DNA of 64,000 bases from positions 2,790,001-2,854,000 of the forward strand of contig NZ_CP009129.1 in NCBI RefSeq assembly GCF_000785555.1. Reading direction: 5' to 3'. Positions 18,626-27,615 of the stretch are shown piece after piece. This DNA is from Planococcus sp. PAMC 21323 (GTDB lineage: Bacteria > Bacillota > Bacilli > Bacillales_A > Planococcaceae). Under the pieces are notes generated by a model. It had not been told where the DNA came from. It did no database searches and saw only the letters and a program-made list of their open reading frames with translations. The translations under genes were made by a program, and so were the position numbers. Every line of letters starts with the position of its first letter. The stretch's first letter is position 1.

Positions 18626-18906
18626 TCGATACAATATTGACGATCTCCCTATCTCTTTTTATTCTAGCCATCATTTTGGCATTGTACCGCATTATTCGCG
18701 GCCCTTCTATGCCAGACCGTGTAGTGGCCCTCGACATGATTGGGGTTAACTTGATTTCTGGTGTAGCGGTATTTTCAGTCGTTCTTAGTACGCACGCATT
18801 TCTCGAAGTTATTCTGATTGTTGGGATTTTGGCATTTATCAGTACCCTTGCGTTAGCACGCTATGTTGAAAGGGGCGATATCGTTGAGCATAAACACAAT
18901 CGGTGA
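18622..18906 (+). CDS. mrpF: Mrp Na+/H+ antiporter subunit F
   Basis: A 94-residue protein with three membrane segments and the family motif RIIRGPSMPDRVVALD near residues 24-39. The start is TTG 18622, downstream of GGAGGTG. It overlaps both mrpE and mrpG. Confidence 0.95.
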   Translation: MIDTILTISLSLFILAIILALYRIIRGPSMPDRVVALDMIGVNLISGVAVFSVVLSTHAFLEVILIVGILAFISTLALARYVERGDIVEHKHNR

Positions 18907-19234
18907 ATATTTCGGTGTTTTCTTAATTTTAATCGGAAGCATTATGGCAGTCATCAGCGCGATTGGAATTCTTCGATTGCCGGATGTTTACACTCGTTCA
19001 CATGCCGCTACTAAAAGTTCGACTCTGGCTGTTTTACTGTCCTTGTCCGGCACCTTTATTTATTTTTGGGCATCGGAAAATTTCATCAGCGTTCGACTAC
19101 TGCTCGGGATAACGTTTGTCTTTTTAACTGCTCCTGTATCAGGTCACCTGATCACACGAGCCGCTTATCGGTCTAACGTTAAACTAGCCAACGCTTCTAC
19201 AGAAGACGCCTTAGAAAAGTTGTTTAAAAAATAA
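18884..19234 (+). CDS. mrpG: Mrp Na+/H+ antiporter subunit G
   Basis: A 116-residue subunit with three membrane segments and the conserved GILRLPDVYTRSHAATKS. The start is taken as TTG 18884, eight bases after AAAGGGG; an ATG at 18863 without a good ribosome binding site would add seven residues. Last gene of the operon, followed by a terminator. Five of seven mrp genes use GTG or TTG starts. Confidence 0.93.
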   Translation: MSINTIGEYFGVFLILIGSIMAVISAIGILRLPDVYTRSHAATKSSTLAVLLSLSGTFIYFWASENFISVRLLLGITFVFLTAPVSGHLITRAAYRSNVKLANASTEDALEKLFKK

Positions 19235-19252
19235 ACAGGCGCACTTTGCATG

Positions 19253-19298
19253 GGCTATAGTTACACTCGATTTATTCGAGTTATCTATAGTCTTTTTT
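19253..19298 (+). terminator. Intrinsic terminator of the mrp operon
   Basis: GGCTATAG and CTATAGTC close a long stem with inner arms ACTCGA/TCGAGT, followed by six T. Confidence 0.85.
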
Positions 19299-19578
19299 AT
19301 TGGAACTAAACTTATATGGGTAAATTGAAGATAGATAAGCACTCTTCTTTGTTGATCGTAATAGTTACGGGATATAGAATGATAATTTTTTCAACAAATC
19401 AAAATTTCACTATAAATATAGTTCGAGAATAGTAGTAGAAAAAGAAGTTAAGAAGGGATAATCGATTTAACTTGAATGAAATTTGGGTATATGTAAACTA
19501 AGACGGGGTCAATATAGACAAAGAATGGATTATATGAAAAACTTAAGAAATGATAACTAGCAGAAAGCAGGGTTTGGA
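19299..19578. other. Intergenic region, no clear element
   Basis: AT-rich 280 bp upstream of the glycerophosphotransferase gene. No convincing sigma-A promoter, palindrome or ORF was found beyond trivial peptides. Confidence 0.5.
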
Positions 19579-20769
19579 ATGAGTGTAGAATTAAAGGAAA
19601 AAGGTCGTTTAGATGCCTTAACTGTATTTTTTAAAGTAACAGCTGCCTATACCCTGTCTTTATTCATGAAAAAGAAGGACGGCAAGAAAATTGTTTTAGT
19701 CGGAGGAAACCTTGGAGAGAAATACGAAGATAATGCTGCAGTTTACCACAAATATTTACTAAAAAATCATAAAGAACAAGTGACTGCTTATTGGATGTTC
19801 GATCCTAAAACCACATACGCTAACGATCAAAAAATTGAAAATGCGATTCCGCTTGGAAGTTTCAAAAATTACGTACTGTTTTTCCAAGCTGACTATACGT
19901 TCCATGGGCATTCTCTTCTTTATGATATTGTCCCGGCAGCAGATAAATTTCTTTTTCTTAACCGGAAAACAATCATTACTCACATTAGTCACGGTATTGA
20001 AGGATTTAAGAAAATACTCATTCAAAAAGAAGATATTCCTTTATTAAAAAGAACTGATTATTTTAATTGTGCATCGCAATATGAATACAATTTAAAGTTA
20101 CATGAGTGGAAAATGCCTGAGCATAAATTGATTATTACAGGTTTTCCTCGCTTCGACCGATACCCACCACAACAGCCTGCTAAAGAAGTTAAAAATATTT
20201 TGATGATGATGACTTGGCGGGAATGGCTTTTTGACTTATCTAAAGAAGAATTTACCAATAGCGCTTATTTTAAAAGTACCACCGGCTTATTAAAGCATGA
20301 GGGCATTCAAAAACTATTGATTGATTACGACATTCACCTGAACATTGCGTTGCATCCTTTTATGAAAAAATTTGAAAGCTACTTTACCAATCTATCAAAC
20401 GATGAAAACCGCGTTACATTCCTTGATTTTAATAAACAAACAATCGAGCAATCTATTGATCAAAACGATATGTTATTGACCGATATCACGAGTGTATCTT
20501 GGGATTTTCTCTATCTCAATAAACCCATTATTTTCTATATGTTTGATCAACAAGAATATTTAGAAAAGCGTGGTGCCTATTTAAACATGGATACAGATCT
20601 TTCAGGCTATAAAGCAAACTCTATCGAACATGTTTATGAGTATTTGAAAAAAATTATAGAAGAGAAAATTACTTGGAACGACTGGTATCCGAAAGCAACA
20701 GATTATATCGATTATTTCGACCAAGACAATTGCAAACGGTTAACCCACCGTGTCATGAATTTACAATAG
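19579..20769 (+). CDS. CDP-glycerol:glycerophosphate glycerophosphotransferase-type protein
   Basis: 396 residues of the TagB/TagF (Glyphos_transf) family, which transfers polyol-phosphate from CDP-glycerol-like donors in teichoic acid synthesis at the inner face of the membrane. Family landmarks are HISHGIEGFKK near 138, ITGFPRFDRYPP near 190, ALHPFMKKFESY near 255 and LLTDITSVSWDFLYLNKPI near 300. It lacks the long N-terminal region and repeats of TagF, so it resembles the shorter TagB/TarB or capsule-type enzymes. The ribosome binding site (CAGGG) is modest. It stands alone, away from other wall genes, so the substrate is not certain. Confidence 0.8.
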   Translation: MSVELKEKGRLDALTVFFKVTAAYTLSLFMKKKDGKKIVLVGGNLGEKYEDNAAVYHKYLLKNHKEQVTAYWMFDPKTTYANDQKIENAIPLGSFKNYVLFFQADYTFHGHSLLYDIVPAADKFLFLNRKTIITHISHGIEGFKKILIQKEDIPLLKRTDYFNCASQYEYNLKLHEWKMPEHKLIITGFPRFDRYPPQQPAKEVKNILMMMTWREWLFDLSKEEFTNSAYFKSTTGLLKHEGIQKLLIDYDIHLNIALHPFMKKFESYFTNLSNDENRVTFLDFNKQTIEQSIDQNDMLLTDITSVSWDFLYLNKPIIFYMFDQQEYLEKRGAYLNMDTDLSGYKANSIEHVYEYLKKIIEEKITWNDWYPKATDYIDYFDQDNCKRLTHRVMNLQ

Positions 20770-20798
20770 TTCCACGTGAAACTATTAAAAATTGTAAT

Positions 20799-20839
20799 AA
20801 AAGGACTTAGAAAAGTATGCTATTTTTCTAAGTCCTTTT
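20799..20839. terminator. Bidirectional terminator
   Basis: AAAAGGACTTAGAAAA (20799-20814) pairs with TTTTCTAAGTCCTTTT (20824-20839), 16 perfect bp, between the convergent glycerophosphotransferase gene and exoA. Confidence 0.93.
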
Positions 20840-21594
20840 TAAAATTCTAGTTGTAATTCGACGGGACAATGATCAGAACCCCATACATCCTTGTGTATTT
20901 TCGCGCTTTGTAGATGCGACTCAAGTCTATGGGAAGCTAGGAAATAATCGATTCGCCATCCGACATTTTTCTTGCGACAATTAGAGCGGTAAGACCACCA
21001 AGAATAATGCCCTTCTTCTTCTGGATAGAAATGACGGAACGTATCAACAAATCCACATTCTAAAAACTGTGTCATTTTCCCTCGTTCTTCAGGTGTAAAT
21101 CCAGAATTCTTTTTATTAGCTTTTGGATTTTTTAAATCGATTTCATTATGTGCTACGTTCAAATCTCCGCATAATAGTACGGGTTTATGAATATCTAAGG
21201 TCTTTATAAATGTCAAAATAGCATCTTCCCACATTAACCGATAGTCTAAACGCAACAAGCCATGTTGAGAGTTTGGTGTGTACACGGTTACTACATAATG
21301 GCTATCAAATTCTAATGTAATCATTCGCCCTTCAGTATCGAGTTCTTCTATTCCTAAGCCGTATTGAATAGATAATGGCTGTTGTTTCGTAAAAATCGCT
21401 GTTCCTGAATAGCCTTTTTTATGGGCATAATTCCAATACGTGTAATAGCCAGGAAGGTTCATGTCGATTTGTCCTTCTTGCAATTTAATTTCTTGTAAGC
21501 AAAATACATCGGCGTTAGCTTCAGTAAAAAATTCCATAAAGCCTTTTTTCATAACAGCACGAAGGCCATTAACATTCCACGAAATTAACTTCAA
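20839..21594 (-). CDS. exoA: Exodeoxyribonuclease III / AP endonuclease
   Basis: 251 residues of the ExoIII (Xth) family, which incises DNA at abasic sites and removes 3'-blocking groups in base excision repair. Visible active-site motifs: MKLISWNVNGLR at the N-terminus, LQEIKLQ (metal Glu), TVYTPNSQ, CGDLNVAHNEIDL (Asp/Asn), WRIDYFLAS, and GSDHCPVELQL with the catalytic Asp-His. The start is TTG 21594 preceded by AAGGGGTAA. It is monocistronic. Confidence 0.96.
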   Translation of the reverse strand: MKLISWNVNGLRAVMKKGFMEFFTEANADVFCLQEIKLQEGQIDMNLPGYYTYWNYAHKKGYSGTAIFTKQQPLSIQYGLGIEELDTEGRMITLEFDSHYVVTVYTPNSQHGLLRLDYRLMWEDAILTFIKTLDIHKPVLLCGDLNVAHNEIDLKNPKANKKNSGFTPEERGKMTQFLECGFVDTFRHFYPEEEGHYSWWSYRSNCRKKNVGWRIDYFLASHRLESHLQSAKIHKDVWGSDHCPVELQLEF

Positions 21595-21812
21595 AAATTA
21601 CCCCTTCTTTCTCTTCAATAATTCTATATGAAGCCTCAAGAAGACTCAAGAAATGTAAATTTTCTGTATTTTTTTAAATATTCCGCATCATTTACAAGTA
21701 ACTTCTTGTACAATGAAACTATCTGATAAAGCACAGCGTCAATCATCGCAAATACAGTCTCTGAAATTTAGTCATTCGCCCGATTAGGATAAGAGACAAA
21801 GGAGATTAAACC

Positions 21813-23090
21813 ATGAAAAAGTATTCAAAAGAAGAAAAAAGTTGGGCGCTATACGATTGGGGAAGTTCTGCTTATTCAATTATTATTACAACAGCCGTAT
21901 TTCCGATTTACTATAAAGCTTCTGCTACTGACGCAGGCGTCAGTTTATCAGACTCAACGGCTTACTTAGGGTATACGATTGCGATCTTCACGTTCATATT
22001 GGCGATGATTGGACCTATATTAGGCACGATCGCCGATTATGAAGGCATGAAAAAACGATTTTTTACTGGATTCTTTTTATTAGGAACCATTTCAACAGCT
22101 CTACTAGCATTTATACCAAGTGAAAATTGGTTATTGATGTTAATTTGTTATGTGTTTGCCGCTCTCGGTGCGACCGGTGCCAATTTATTTTATGACGCAT
22201 TTATTGTAGACGTAACGACGGAAAAGCGCATGAATAGCGTATCTTCTTTTGGTTACGGATTGGGTTATATCGGCTCTACAATTCCGTTTATCCTTTCAAT
22301 TGCCCTTATATTACTCGCTCAAAATGGGGTACTTCCCATTTCTGTTACTGTTGCTAGTCGCATTGCCTTTTTAATCACTGCGATTTGGTGGATTGTTTTC
22401 TCAATTCCAATGTTCCGCCATGTTAAGCAAGTCCATTATATTAAGCGGGAATCACATCTTGTTCAACAAAGCTTTAAACGTTTAGGCAAAACAATCCGAG
22501 AAATCCGTCAATACCGTGCATTGGTCTTGTTCTTAATTGCTTATTTCTTTTATATCGACGGAGTCGGAACCATTATTGCCTTATCAACCGCTTATGGAAC
22601 CGATTTAGGTTTAGATTCATCAAGCTTACTGATTATATTATTTGTAACGCAAGTAGTCGCGGCTCCATTCGCGATTCTTTACGGTCGTTTGGCTAATCGA
22701 TTTACGGGCAAAAAAATGCTTTATGTGGGGATATGCGTTTATATTGTGATTTGTATCTACGCCTTTTTCCTCGAAACCATTACAGATTTCTGGATTTTAG
22801 CTATGCTCGTAGCAACGAGCCAAGGCGGTATTCAAGCACTCAGCCGCTCTTATTTCGGTAAACTTGTTCCTAAAGAAAACTCTAATGAATTTTTCGGATT
22901 TTACAACATTTTCGGCAAGTTCGCGGCAATTCTTGGACCTTTGCTTGTAGCCGTCACTTCTCAACTAACCGGCAAATCCAATATGGGTGTATTCAGTCTT
23001 GTGATATTATTTGTTATCGGCCTTATCGTCTTGTCTCGTGTACCTGAACCAAAACCTCATGAATCTGTAGATGAAGTATCAAATGTTTAA
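21813..23090 (+). CDS. MFS transporter, UMF1/Atg22-like
   Basis: 425 residues with about 12 membrane segments. The N-terminus KSWALYDWGSSAYSIIITTA is the hallmark of the Atg22/UMF1 family of the major facilitator superfamily, similar to YxiO of B. subtilis. Yeast Atg22 releases amino acids from the vacuole; the bacterial substrate is not known. AAGGAGATT precedes ATG 21813. Confidence 0.85.
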   Translation: MKKYSKEEKSWALYDWGSSAYSIIITTAVFPIYYKASATDAGVSLSDSTAYLGYTIAIFTFILAMIGPILGTIADYEGMKKRFFTGFFLLGTISTALLAFIPSENWLLMLICYVFAALGATGANLFYDAFIVDVTTEKRMNSVSSFGYGLGYIGSTIPFILSIALILLAQNGVLPISVTVASRIAFLITAIWWIVFSIPMFRHVKQVHYIKRESHLVQQSFKRLGKTIREIRQYRALVLFLIAYFFYIDGVGTIIALSTAYGTDLGLDSSSLLIILFVTQVVAAPFAILYGRLANRFTGKKMLYVGICVYIVICIYAFFLETITDFWILAMLVATSQGGIQALSRSYFGKLVPKENSNEFFGFYNIFGKFAAILGPLLVAVTSQLTGKSNMGVFSLVILFVIGLIVLSRVPEPKPHESVDEVSNV

Positions 23091-23095
23091 ATTCA

Positions 23096-23132
23096 AAAAG
23101 GTGCCTTCCAATTAGATTGGAAGGCACCTTTT
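23096..23132. terminator. Bidirectional terminator
   Basis: A perfect 17-bp stem AAAAGGTGCCTTCCAAT / ATTGGAAGGCACCTTTT with a TAG loop between convergent genes. Confidence 0.95.
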
Positions 23133-23137
23133 ACTGA

Positions 23138-23998
23138 TTATTTTTTATTGTGATCTTCAGCTTTTACTGTTACATTGCCTGCACTATCTTTTGTGATAGT
23201 TGCATCTTTCAAATCAACAACTTCAGTTCCGCCTTTTTCTTTATCGGCTTCTTTATTTGCTTTTTTAATTTCTTTTTCTACTGCTTTTTCAGCTTTTTCA
23301 TGCTCTTTTTCAGCTTTTTCTTCTTGTTTTTCTTCTTTTTTCATTGCCTTTTCTTGCTCTTTTACTTCTTTTTCAATTGCTTTTTCTTGTTTTTTCACTT
23401 CTTTTTCTTCTTGCTTTTCTTCACGTTTTGCTTTTAGTTCATCCGCTTTTTCTTTAACGGTTTCAGTATAGTCATTCGCTTTTACTTTAGCTGTTTCTGT
23501 ATAGTCAGTTGCTTTTTCTTTTAACTGATTTACTTTATCCTTTACTTGGTCAACAGCTCCGCCTGAACCTTCAGCGTTTTCTTCTTTTAAGGCAACTGCT
23601 TTTTCTTTAACAATTCCTTGAAGTTCTTTACCACTCTTCGGTGCTAATAAAAGCCCCGCCGCTGCTCCAATAATTGCACCAGTTGCAGCACCAGCTAAGA
23701 AACCTCCACCTCCGCCACTTTCTTTGCGGTCAGTTTCAGTAGATTGTGTATTTTGGATTTTACCACCGCGCACTAGACGCTCTTCTACTTCTTCTACGAT
23801 TTCATATAATGTACGACCTTTAGCTTCAACAAGCGATACGCTCATGTGGTAGTCAGCTAAATCTGCCTGATCTCTGACAACGATCACGTCATAATCAGTC
23901 GAATCTGATTTTTCTTCAAGCATATCTGCCTGATACCCTTTTTTCTCTAATGCTTCGCGTACTGATGTAAATGGATGCTCAACTGCAATTTTTACCAT
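23138..23998 (-). CDS. YkuS-like / YtxH-like fusion with Lys-Glu coiled coil
   Basis: 286 residues in four parts. Residues 1-75 (MVKIAVEHPFTSVREALEKK onward) resemble the small UPF0180/YkuS proteins. Residues about 98-122 are a glycine/alanine-rich hydrophobic segment (FLAGAATGAIIGAAAGLLL) followed by APKSGKELQ, the YtxH signature. Residues 125-260 are low-complexity Lys/Glu/Ala sequence with repeats such as DYTETAKVKAN and KKEEKQEEK, predicted coiled coil. The last 28 residues form a small non-repetitive end. A membrane-anchored stress protein is the likely class. ATG 23998 follows AAAGGGAGATGG, and a sigma-B-like promoter lies upstream. Joining of a YkuS-like part to YtxH is unusual. Confidence 0.72.
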   Translation of the reverse strand: MVKIAVEHPFTSVREALEKKGYQADMLEEKSDSTDYDVIVVRDQADLADYHMSVSLVEAKGRTLYEIVEEVEERLVRGGKIQNTQSTETDRKESGGGGGFLAGAATGAIIGAAAGLLLAPKSGKELQGIVKEKAVALKEENAEGSGGAVDQVKDKVNQLKEKATDYTETAKVKANDYTETVKEKADELKAKREEKQEEKEVKKQEKAIEKEVKEQEKAMKKEEKQEEKAEKEHEKAEKAVEKEIKKANKEADKEKGGTEVVDLKDATITKDSAGNVTVKAEDHNKK

Positions 23999-24038
23999 AC
24001 TCTTCCATCTCCCTTTATCAATGTCTATATCAATTATT

Positions 24039-24063
24039 GTTCCCTATTTGGGGAATAATAAAC
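24039..24063 (-). promoter_or_regulatory. Sigma-B-like promoter
   Basis: GTTTAT (24063-24058), a 13-base spacer and GGGAAC (24044-24039) on the minus strand, about 40 bases before ATG 23998; fits the general-stress consensus GTTTNN-N12-15-GGGWAW except for the last base. Confidence 0.6.
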
Positions 24064-24082
24064 ATTTACGGAATCTTCAATT

Positions 24083-24571
24083 TCATTGCCAGACTTGAAT
24101 CGTATTTACTTTCTTCAGTCGTGCGACCACTAGTGCTCCTAAAACAGCACCGGTAAGACTAGAGATGAAAAAAGGTGGGATAAAAAAGAAGGCTCCAAAT
24201 TCGGTTCCTAATAACAGACGAGCATAAGGTACTGCAATGAGAGATGCTATTAAACCTGTTCCTATTACTTCTCCTATTGCAGCGAACCAAATTTTTCCGA
24301 ACTTAGCGTACATAATACCAGCCAAAAGGGCCCCAATCATGCCTCCTGGAAAAGCTAATAGCGAACCTGTACCAGTCAATACACGCACAACTCCGGTAAC
24401 AAATGCGATGATTACTGCTGGACCTGGACCAAAAAAGACTGCTGCAATGACATTAACTGCATGTTGAATGGGATAAGCGCGTGCAATGCCCGCGGGAAAA
24501 TACACAAAAGCAGAACCGGCAACTCCTATTGCAACGAACATAGCCATTAAGATTAGTTTTCTCGTATTCAT
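24083..24571 (-). CDS. thiW: Thiamine-precursor ECF transporter S component ThiW
   Basis: A 162-residue membrane protein with five or six segments. The N-terminal RKLILMAMFVAIGVAGSAF and the PAGIARAYPIQHAVNVIAAV stretch are characteristic of ThiW, the substrate-binding subunit of an energy-coupling-factor transporter thought to import the thiazole part of thiamine. ATPase and T subunits are not nearby, as usual for group II ECF systems. It overlaps thiE by four bases and is last in the thiamine operon. Confidence 0.93.
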   Translation of the reverse strand: MNTRKLILMAMFVAIGVAGSAFVYFPAGIARAYPIQHAVNVIAAVFFGPGPAVIIAFVTGVVRVLTGTGSLLAFPGGMIGALLAGIMYAKFGKIWFAAIGEVIGTGLIASLIAVPYARLLLGTEFGAFFFIPPFFISSLTGAVLGALVVARLKKVNTIQVWQ

Positions 24572-25221
24572 CTGCCAATACCTTCTTTACTAGAATGTTG
24601 GAAAGCTCCTACTCGTTCAGCAATATCTTTAGCACTCGCTATTGCTGAAATAACCGCAACACCTGATACGCCAGCCTTCCATACTTGGTCAGCGTTTTCT
24701 GGTGTAATTCCACCGATACCCACAATTGGCAATTGAGGAAATTCACGTTTGACTGCCATGATTTCTTTAACACCCGCAGGCTTTTTGGCATCCGCTTTTG
24801 AAGTCGTCCCAAAAACCGGGCCCATGCCAACATAATCTGCACCAGCTTGGATAGCCGCTCTTGCTTCATCTACAGAATGAACAGAAACACCTAATAGTTT
24901 ATTTTCCCCAATCAGTCGGCGCACTTGAAGAGCTGTTTCATCATCTTGACCAACATGAACACCGTCAGCACCGATGCTACATGCTAATTCGATATCATCA
25001 TTAACGATGAAAGGGACTTTATAGCTTTGACATAGTTTTTGACAATGCAACGCAAAGTCGTTTAAGGCTGATCCCGTTAAAGATCCCTCTCCCTTTTCAC
25101 GCAGTTGAAAGTGGGTAATGCCTCCTTCGAGCGCTCTCTCTAATACGACCAAAGGGTCTCTTGCTCCTGAATTTTGAGAACCCATTACAAAGTAAATTGC
25201 TGGTTTATTGGAAAACCTCAA
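24568..25221 (-). CDS. thiE: Thiamine-phosphate synthase
   Basis: 217 residues, a TIM-barrel enzyme joining HMP-diphosphate and thiazole phosphate to give thiamine phosphate. Conserved pieces: ITHFQLREKG near 34, VNDDIELA and GVHVGQDD around 80-96, LGVSVHS, VGMGPVFGTTSK near 134 and VGIGGITPEN near 168. The start is TTG 25221 after GGAGG; the gene overlaps thiD by 17 bases. Confidence 0.96.
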   Translation of the reverse strand: MRFSNKPAIYFVMGSQNSGARDPLVVLERALEGGITHFQLREKGEGSLTGSALNDFALHCQKLCQSYKVPFIVNDDIELACSIGADGVHVGQDDETALQVRRLIGENKLLGVSVHSVDEARAAIQAGADYVGMGPVFGTTSKADAKKPAGVKEIMAVKREFPQLPIVGIGGITPENADQVWKAGVSGVAVISAIASAKDIAERVGAFQHSSKEGIGR

Positions 25222-26050
25222 TTTTATTTACCTCCGTTTTTTCGTGTCTTCTCAGTTGATAAGCCCCGTGATTTGTAGGACCATGACCGTTACCAATATT
25301 CAATGGATCGCTGAGCGCTGCTTGGATAAACTCCTTCGCCGTCAAAATGGCCGCTGTTAGCTCTTGTCCTTTTGCGAGCTGTGCCGTTACAGCCGCTGCA
25401 AATGTGCATCCAGTGCCGTGCGTTTGGTTAGTCTCTATACGAGCAGATCGGTATACCGCTGTTTCCCTATTGATATGCAAAAAATAATCTTCTGCATAGT
25501 CTGGATCTGTACTATGGCCACCTTTAATGACAACCGATTGTGCTCCTAACGACAAAATATGTTCTGCTGCACGTCGTCGGCTAAAGACATCCGTAATAGA
25601 AATGCTCGTTAAAGCTTCTGCTTCCGGAATATTAGGTGTGACTAATAAAGCTAGCGGTAATAGATGGGTTTTTAATGCTTCTACCGCAGCAGGCTGCAAT
25701 AAGTTCGCACCACCTTTCGCAATCATGACAGGATCTACAACTAAATTTCCCCAGCCAAACTGTTGAATCATTCTCGCTGTTTCTTGAATAATTTCTGGGT
25801 TAAACAACATACCTGTTTTCACTGCAGTTACGTCAAAATCACTGCCTATTGCCTCTAATTGAGTTTGAACAGCTTGCTTTGACATGGGATAAATCGCGCT
25901 AACACCCAGTGTATTTTGAGCAGTGACTGCGGTAATTGCTGAAGTCCCGTAAACGCCCAGCTCTTGAAAAGTTTTCAAATCCGCTTGGATGCCCGCTCCT
26001 CCTCCAGAATCTGAACCCGCTATAGTTAAGGTTTGTGGTGTTTTCTTCAT
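25205..26050 (-). CDS. thiD: Hydroxymethylpyrimidine (phosphate) kinase
   Basis: 281 residues of the ribokinase-like ThiD family, phosphorylating HMP and HMP-P. TIAGSDSGGGAGIQADLKTF begins at residue 8, and the ATP/anion-hole GTGCTFAAAV lies near 220. ATG 26050 follows AGGAGGAAACGGT and overlaps the thiM stop by four bases. Confidence 0.96.
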   Translation of the reverse strand: MKKTPQTLTIAGSDSGGGAGIQADLKTFQELGVYGTSAITAVTAQNTLGVSAIYPMSKQAVQTQLEAIGSDFDVTAVKTGMLFNPEIIQETARMIQQFGWGNLVVDPVMIAKGGANLLQPAAVEALKTHLLPLALLVTPNIPEAEALTSISITDVFSRRRAAEHILSLGAQSVVIKGGHSTDPDYAEDYFLHINRETAVYRSARIETNQTHGTGCTFAAAVTAQLAKGQELTAAILTAKEFIQAALSDPLNIGNGHGPTNHGAYQLRRHEKTEVNKIEVFQ

Positions 26051-26832
26051 ACCGTTTCCTCCTGTAAAGAAATTCGTTTTTGTACTTCTTCATCTGTCAG
26101 GCTCGCTAATTGATTTAGAAAAGCTAGTTGAAATTCTCCAGGTAAATGTGCTTTTTGACTTGCTTGTTCACCCGCAATTGCGTAATCGCGTAAAACATCA
26201 CAGGCGATTTCCACCGTTTTTTTAGTAGACACAGCAAGTCCAGCCGCAACGGCACTACTTAATAAACACCCTGTTCCTGTAACAGATGTCATCACCGGAT
26301 TTCCAAAAGGAATTTCACGGACAACTTCCCCATCCGTCACGATATCTACAGGCCCTGTGACCGCTATGACTAATTTAAGTTTTTTTGCAGTGGTCATAGC
26401 CAGATTTTTAACGTCTAGAGAGCCTTCTCCGGCATCAACACCTTTTGACTGCCATTGTTCACCAGCTATCGCTGCGAGCTCTCCTGCATTGCACCGAAGC
26501 ACATTTACGTGTACAGACTCTAAAATTTCACGGACAGCTTTTATTCGAAAGTCACTGGCCCCTGCTCCAACAGGATCTAACACTACTGGAATGCCTAATT
26601 GGTTGGCTTTTTTGCCAGCAATCAACATACTTTTAAGCGATTCCGTATGGAGAGTTCCGATATTTAAAGACAAAGCTTGTGATAAAGCAGCTAGTTCCGC
26701 CACTTCTTCAGGTGCTTCTCCCATAATCGGAGAAGCACCTATTGCTAATAGGCCATTTGCTTGAAAATTCGACACTACATGATTGGTGATGCAATGAACA
26801 ATCGGTGCTTTTGCTTTTATTTGATGGAACAC
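26047..26832 (-). CDS. thiM: Hydroxyethylthiazole kinase
   Basis: 261 residues. ThiM phosphorylates the thiazole alcohol for salvage. ITNHVVSNFQANGLLAIGAS near residue 16 and the catalytic GTGCLLSSA near 195 are visible. Two GTG codons are possible; 26832 is chosen because AGGTG lies six bases before it, while 26841 overlaps that site. It lies one base apart from or overlaps the tenA stop depending on the start. Confidence 0.94.
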   Translation of the reverse strand: MFHQIKAKAPIVHCITNHVVSNFQANGLLAIGASPIMGEAPEEVAELAALSQALSLNIGTLHTESLKSMLIAGKKANQLGIPVVLDPVGAGASDFRIKAVREILESVHVNVLRCNAGELAAIAGEQWQSKGVDAGEGSLDVKNLAMTTAKKLKLVIAVTGPVDIVTDGEVVREIPFGNPVMTSVTGTGCLLSSAVAAGLAVSTKKTVEIACDVLRDYAIAGEQASQKAHLPGEFQLAFLNQLASLTDEEVQKRISLQEETV

Positions 26833-26833
26833 G

Positions 26834-27517
26834 CTACACACCTACTTTATCTACAGCGTCAATCGCCCAGGTTTCTTTTCTCCACGCTTGGTCCCAAAAG
26901 TTTAATTCGTAATAACTGCTCTTTTGGAAATGGTCTTTTAGTTCTTTGCGTCGTGCTTCTGGTAATTCTTCCGCTAACCGATTCATCCGGTCAATTTGTT
27001 CGTTAACGAGTTCTCCAAATTCTTCGGACCCGTAAGTCTCAATCCAACGGTCATAAATCGGATGATCAGGTTTTGCATGTTTCAATCGCTCACCAATTTC
27101 GTAATACAACCAGTAACAAGGCAATATGGCTGCTAATACATCTGCTAGTTCCCCTGCAGATGCCCGGTACATGTGTGATACGTATGCGTAAGCAGTAGGA
27201 GAAGGTTCGAATTGGGACCAATCTTTTTCGGTCACGTCTAAAATTTTCATAAAGGATTGATGTAAAGACAGCTCAGCTGTGCTGGTATGTGAGGCGTGAA
27301 TCGCAAAACGTTGTGTGGTTTCTAAATCTTTTGCTTTAGATGCACCCAGCGCCTGGATTTTCGCAAAATGCGATAAATAATAAGCGTCTTGCATGACATA
27401 AAAACGGAATATGTCGACCGGTAATGTCCCGTCTTCAATTCCCTTAACAAACGGATGATCAAAACTTGCCTGCCATAAGTGGTCACATTCTTTTCTTACT
27501 TCTTTACAAAAAGTCAT
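26834..27517 (-). CDS. tenA: Aminopyrimidine aminohydrolase TenA
   Basis: 227 residues of the TenA/THI-4 family, hydrolysing aminomethyl-HMP from degraded thiamine to HMP. LPVDIFRFYVMQDAYYLSHF near 30, the catalytic cysteine in AAILPCYWLYYEIG near 135 and the late glutamate in SSYYELNFWDQAW are visible. ATG 27517 follows AAAGGAGATGG; the frame runs on upstream through the riboswitch, which is not translated. It is the first gene of tenA-thiM-thiD-thiE-thiW, a salvage set without thiC or thiG in this window. Confidence 0.95.
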   Translation of the reverse strand: MTFCKEVRKECDHLWQASFDHPFVKGIEDGTLPVDIFRFYVMQDAYYLSHFAKIQALGASKAKDLETTQRFAIHASHTSTAELSLHQSFMKILDVTEKDWSQFEPSPTAYAYVSHMYRASAGELADVLAAILPCYWLYYEIGERLKHAKPDHPIYDRWIETYGSEEFGELVNEQIDRMNRLAEELPEARRKELKDHFQKSSYYELNFWDQAWRKETWAIDAVDKVGV

Positions 27518-27550
27518 TTCTCCATCTCCTTTTTTGTGCTTGTACACAAA

Positions 27551-27588
27551 ATAAAAACACCGCTCCCCAGTGAAGGGAAGCGGCGTGT
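27551..27588 (-). terminator. Riboswitch-controlled terminator before tenA
   Basis: On the minus strand CGCCGCTTCCC pairs with GGGGAGCGGTG and is followed by TTTTTATTTT. It lies between the TPP aptamer and tenA and is the expression platform. Confidence 0.85.
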
Positions 27589-27615
27589 GCAGTCGATAAG
27601 AAAATAGCAGACGGT

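Noticed and set aside
23150-23471. Phe- and Ser-rich ORFs opposite the coiled-coil gene
   Set aside because: They are antisense shadows of Lys/Glu codons in the YtxH fusion gene; no ribosome binding sites.
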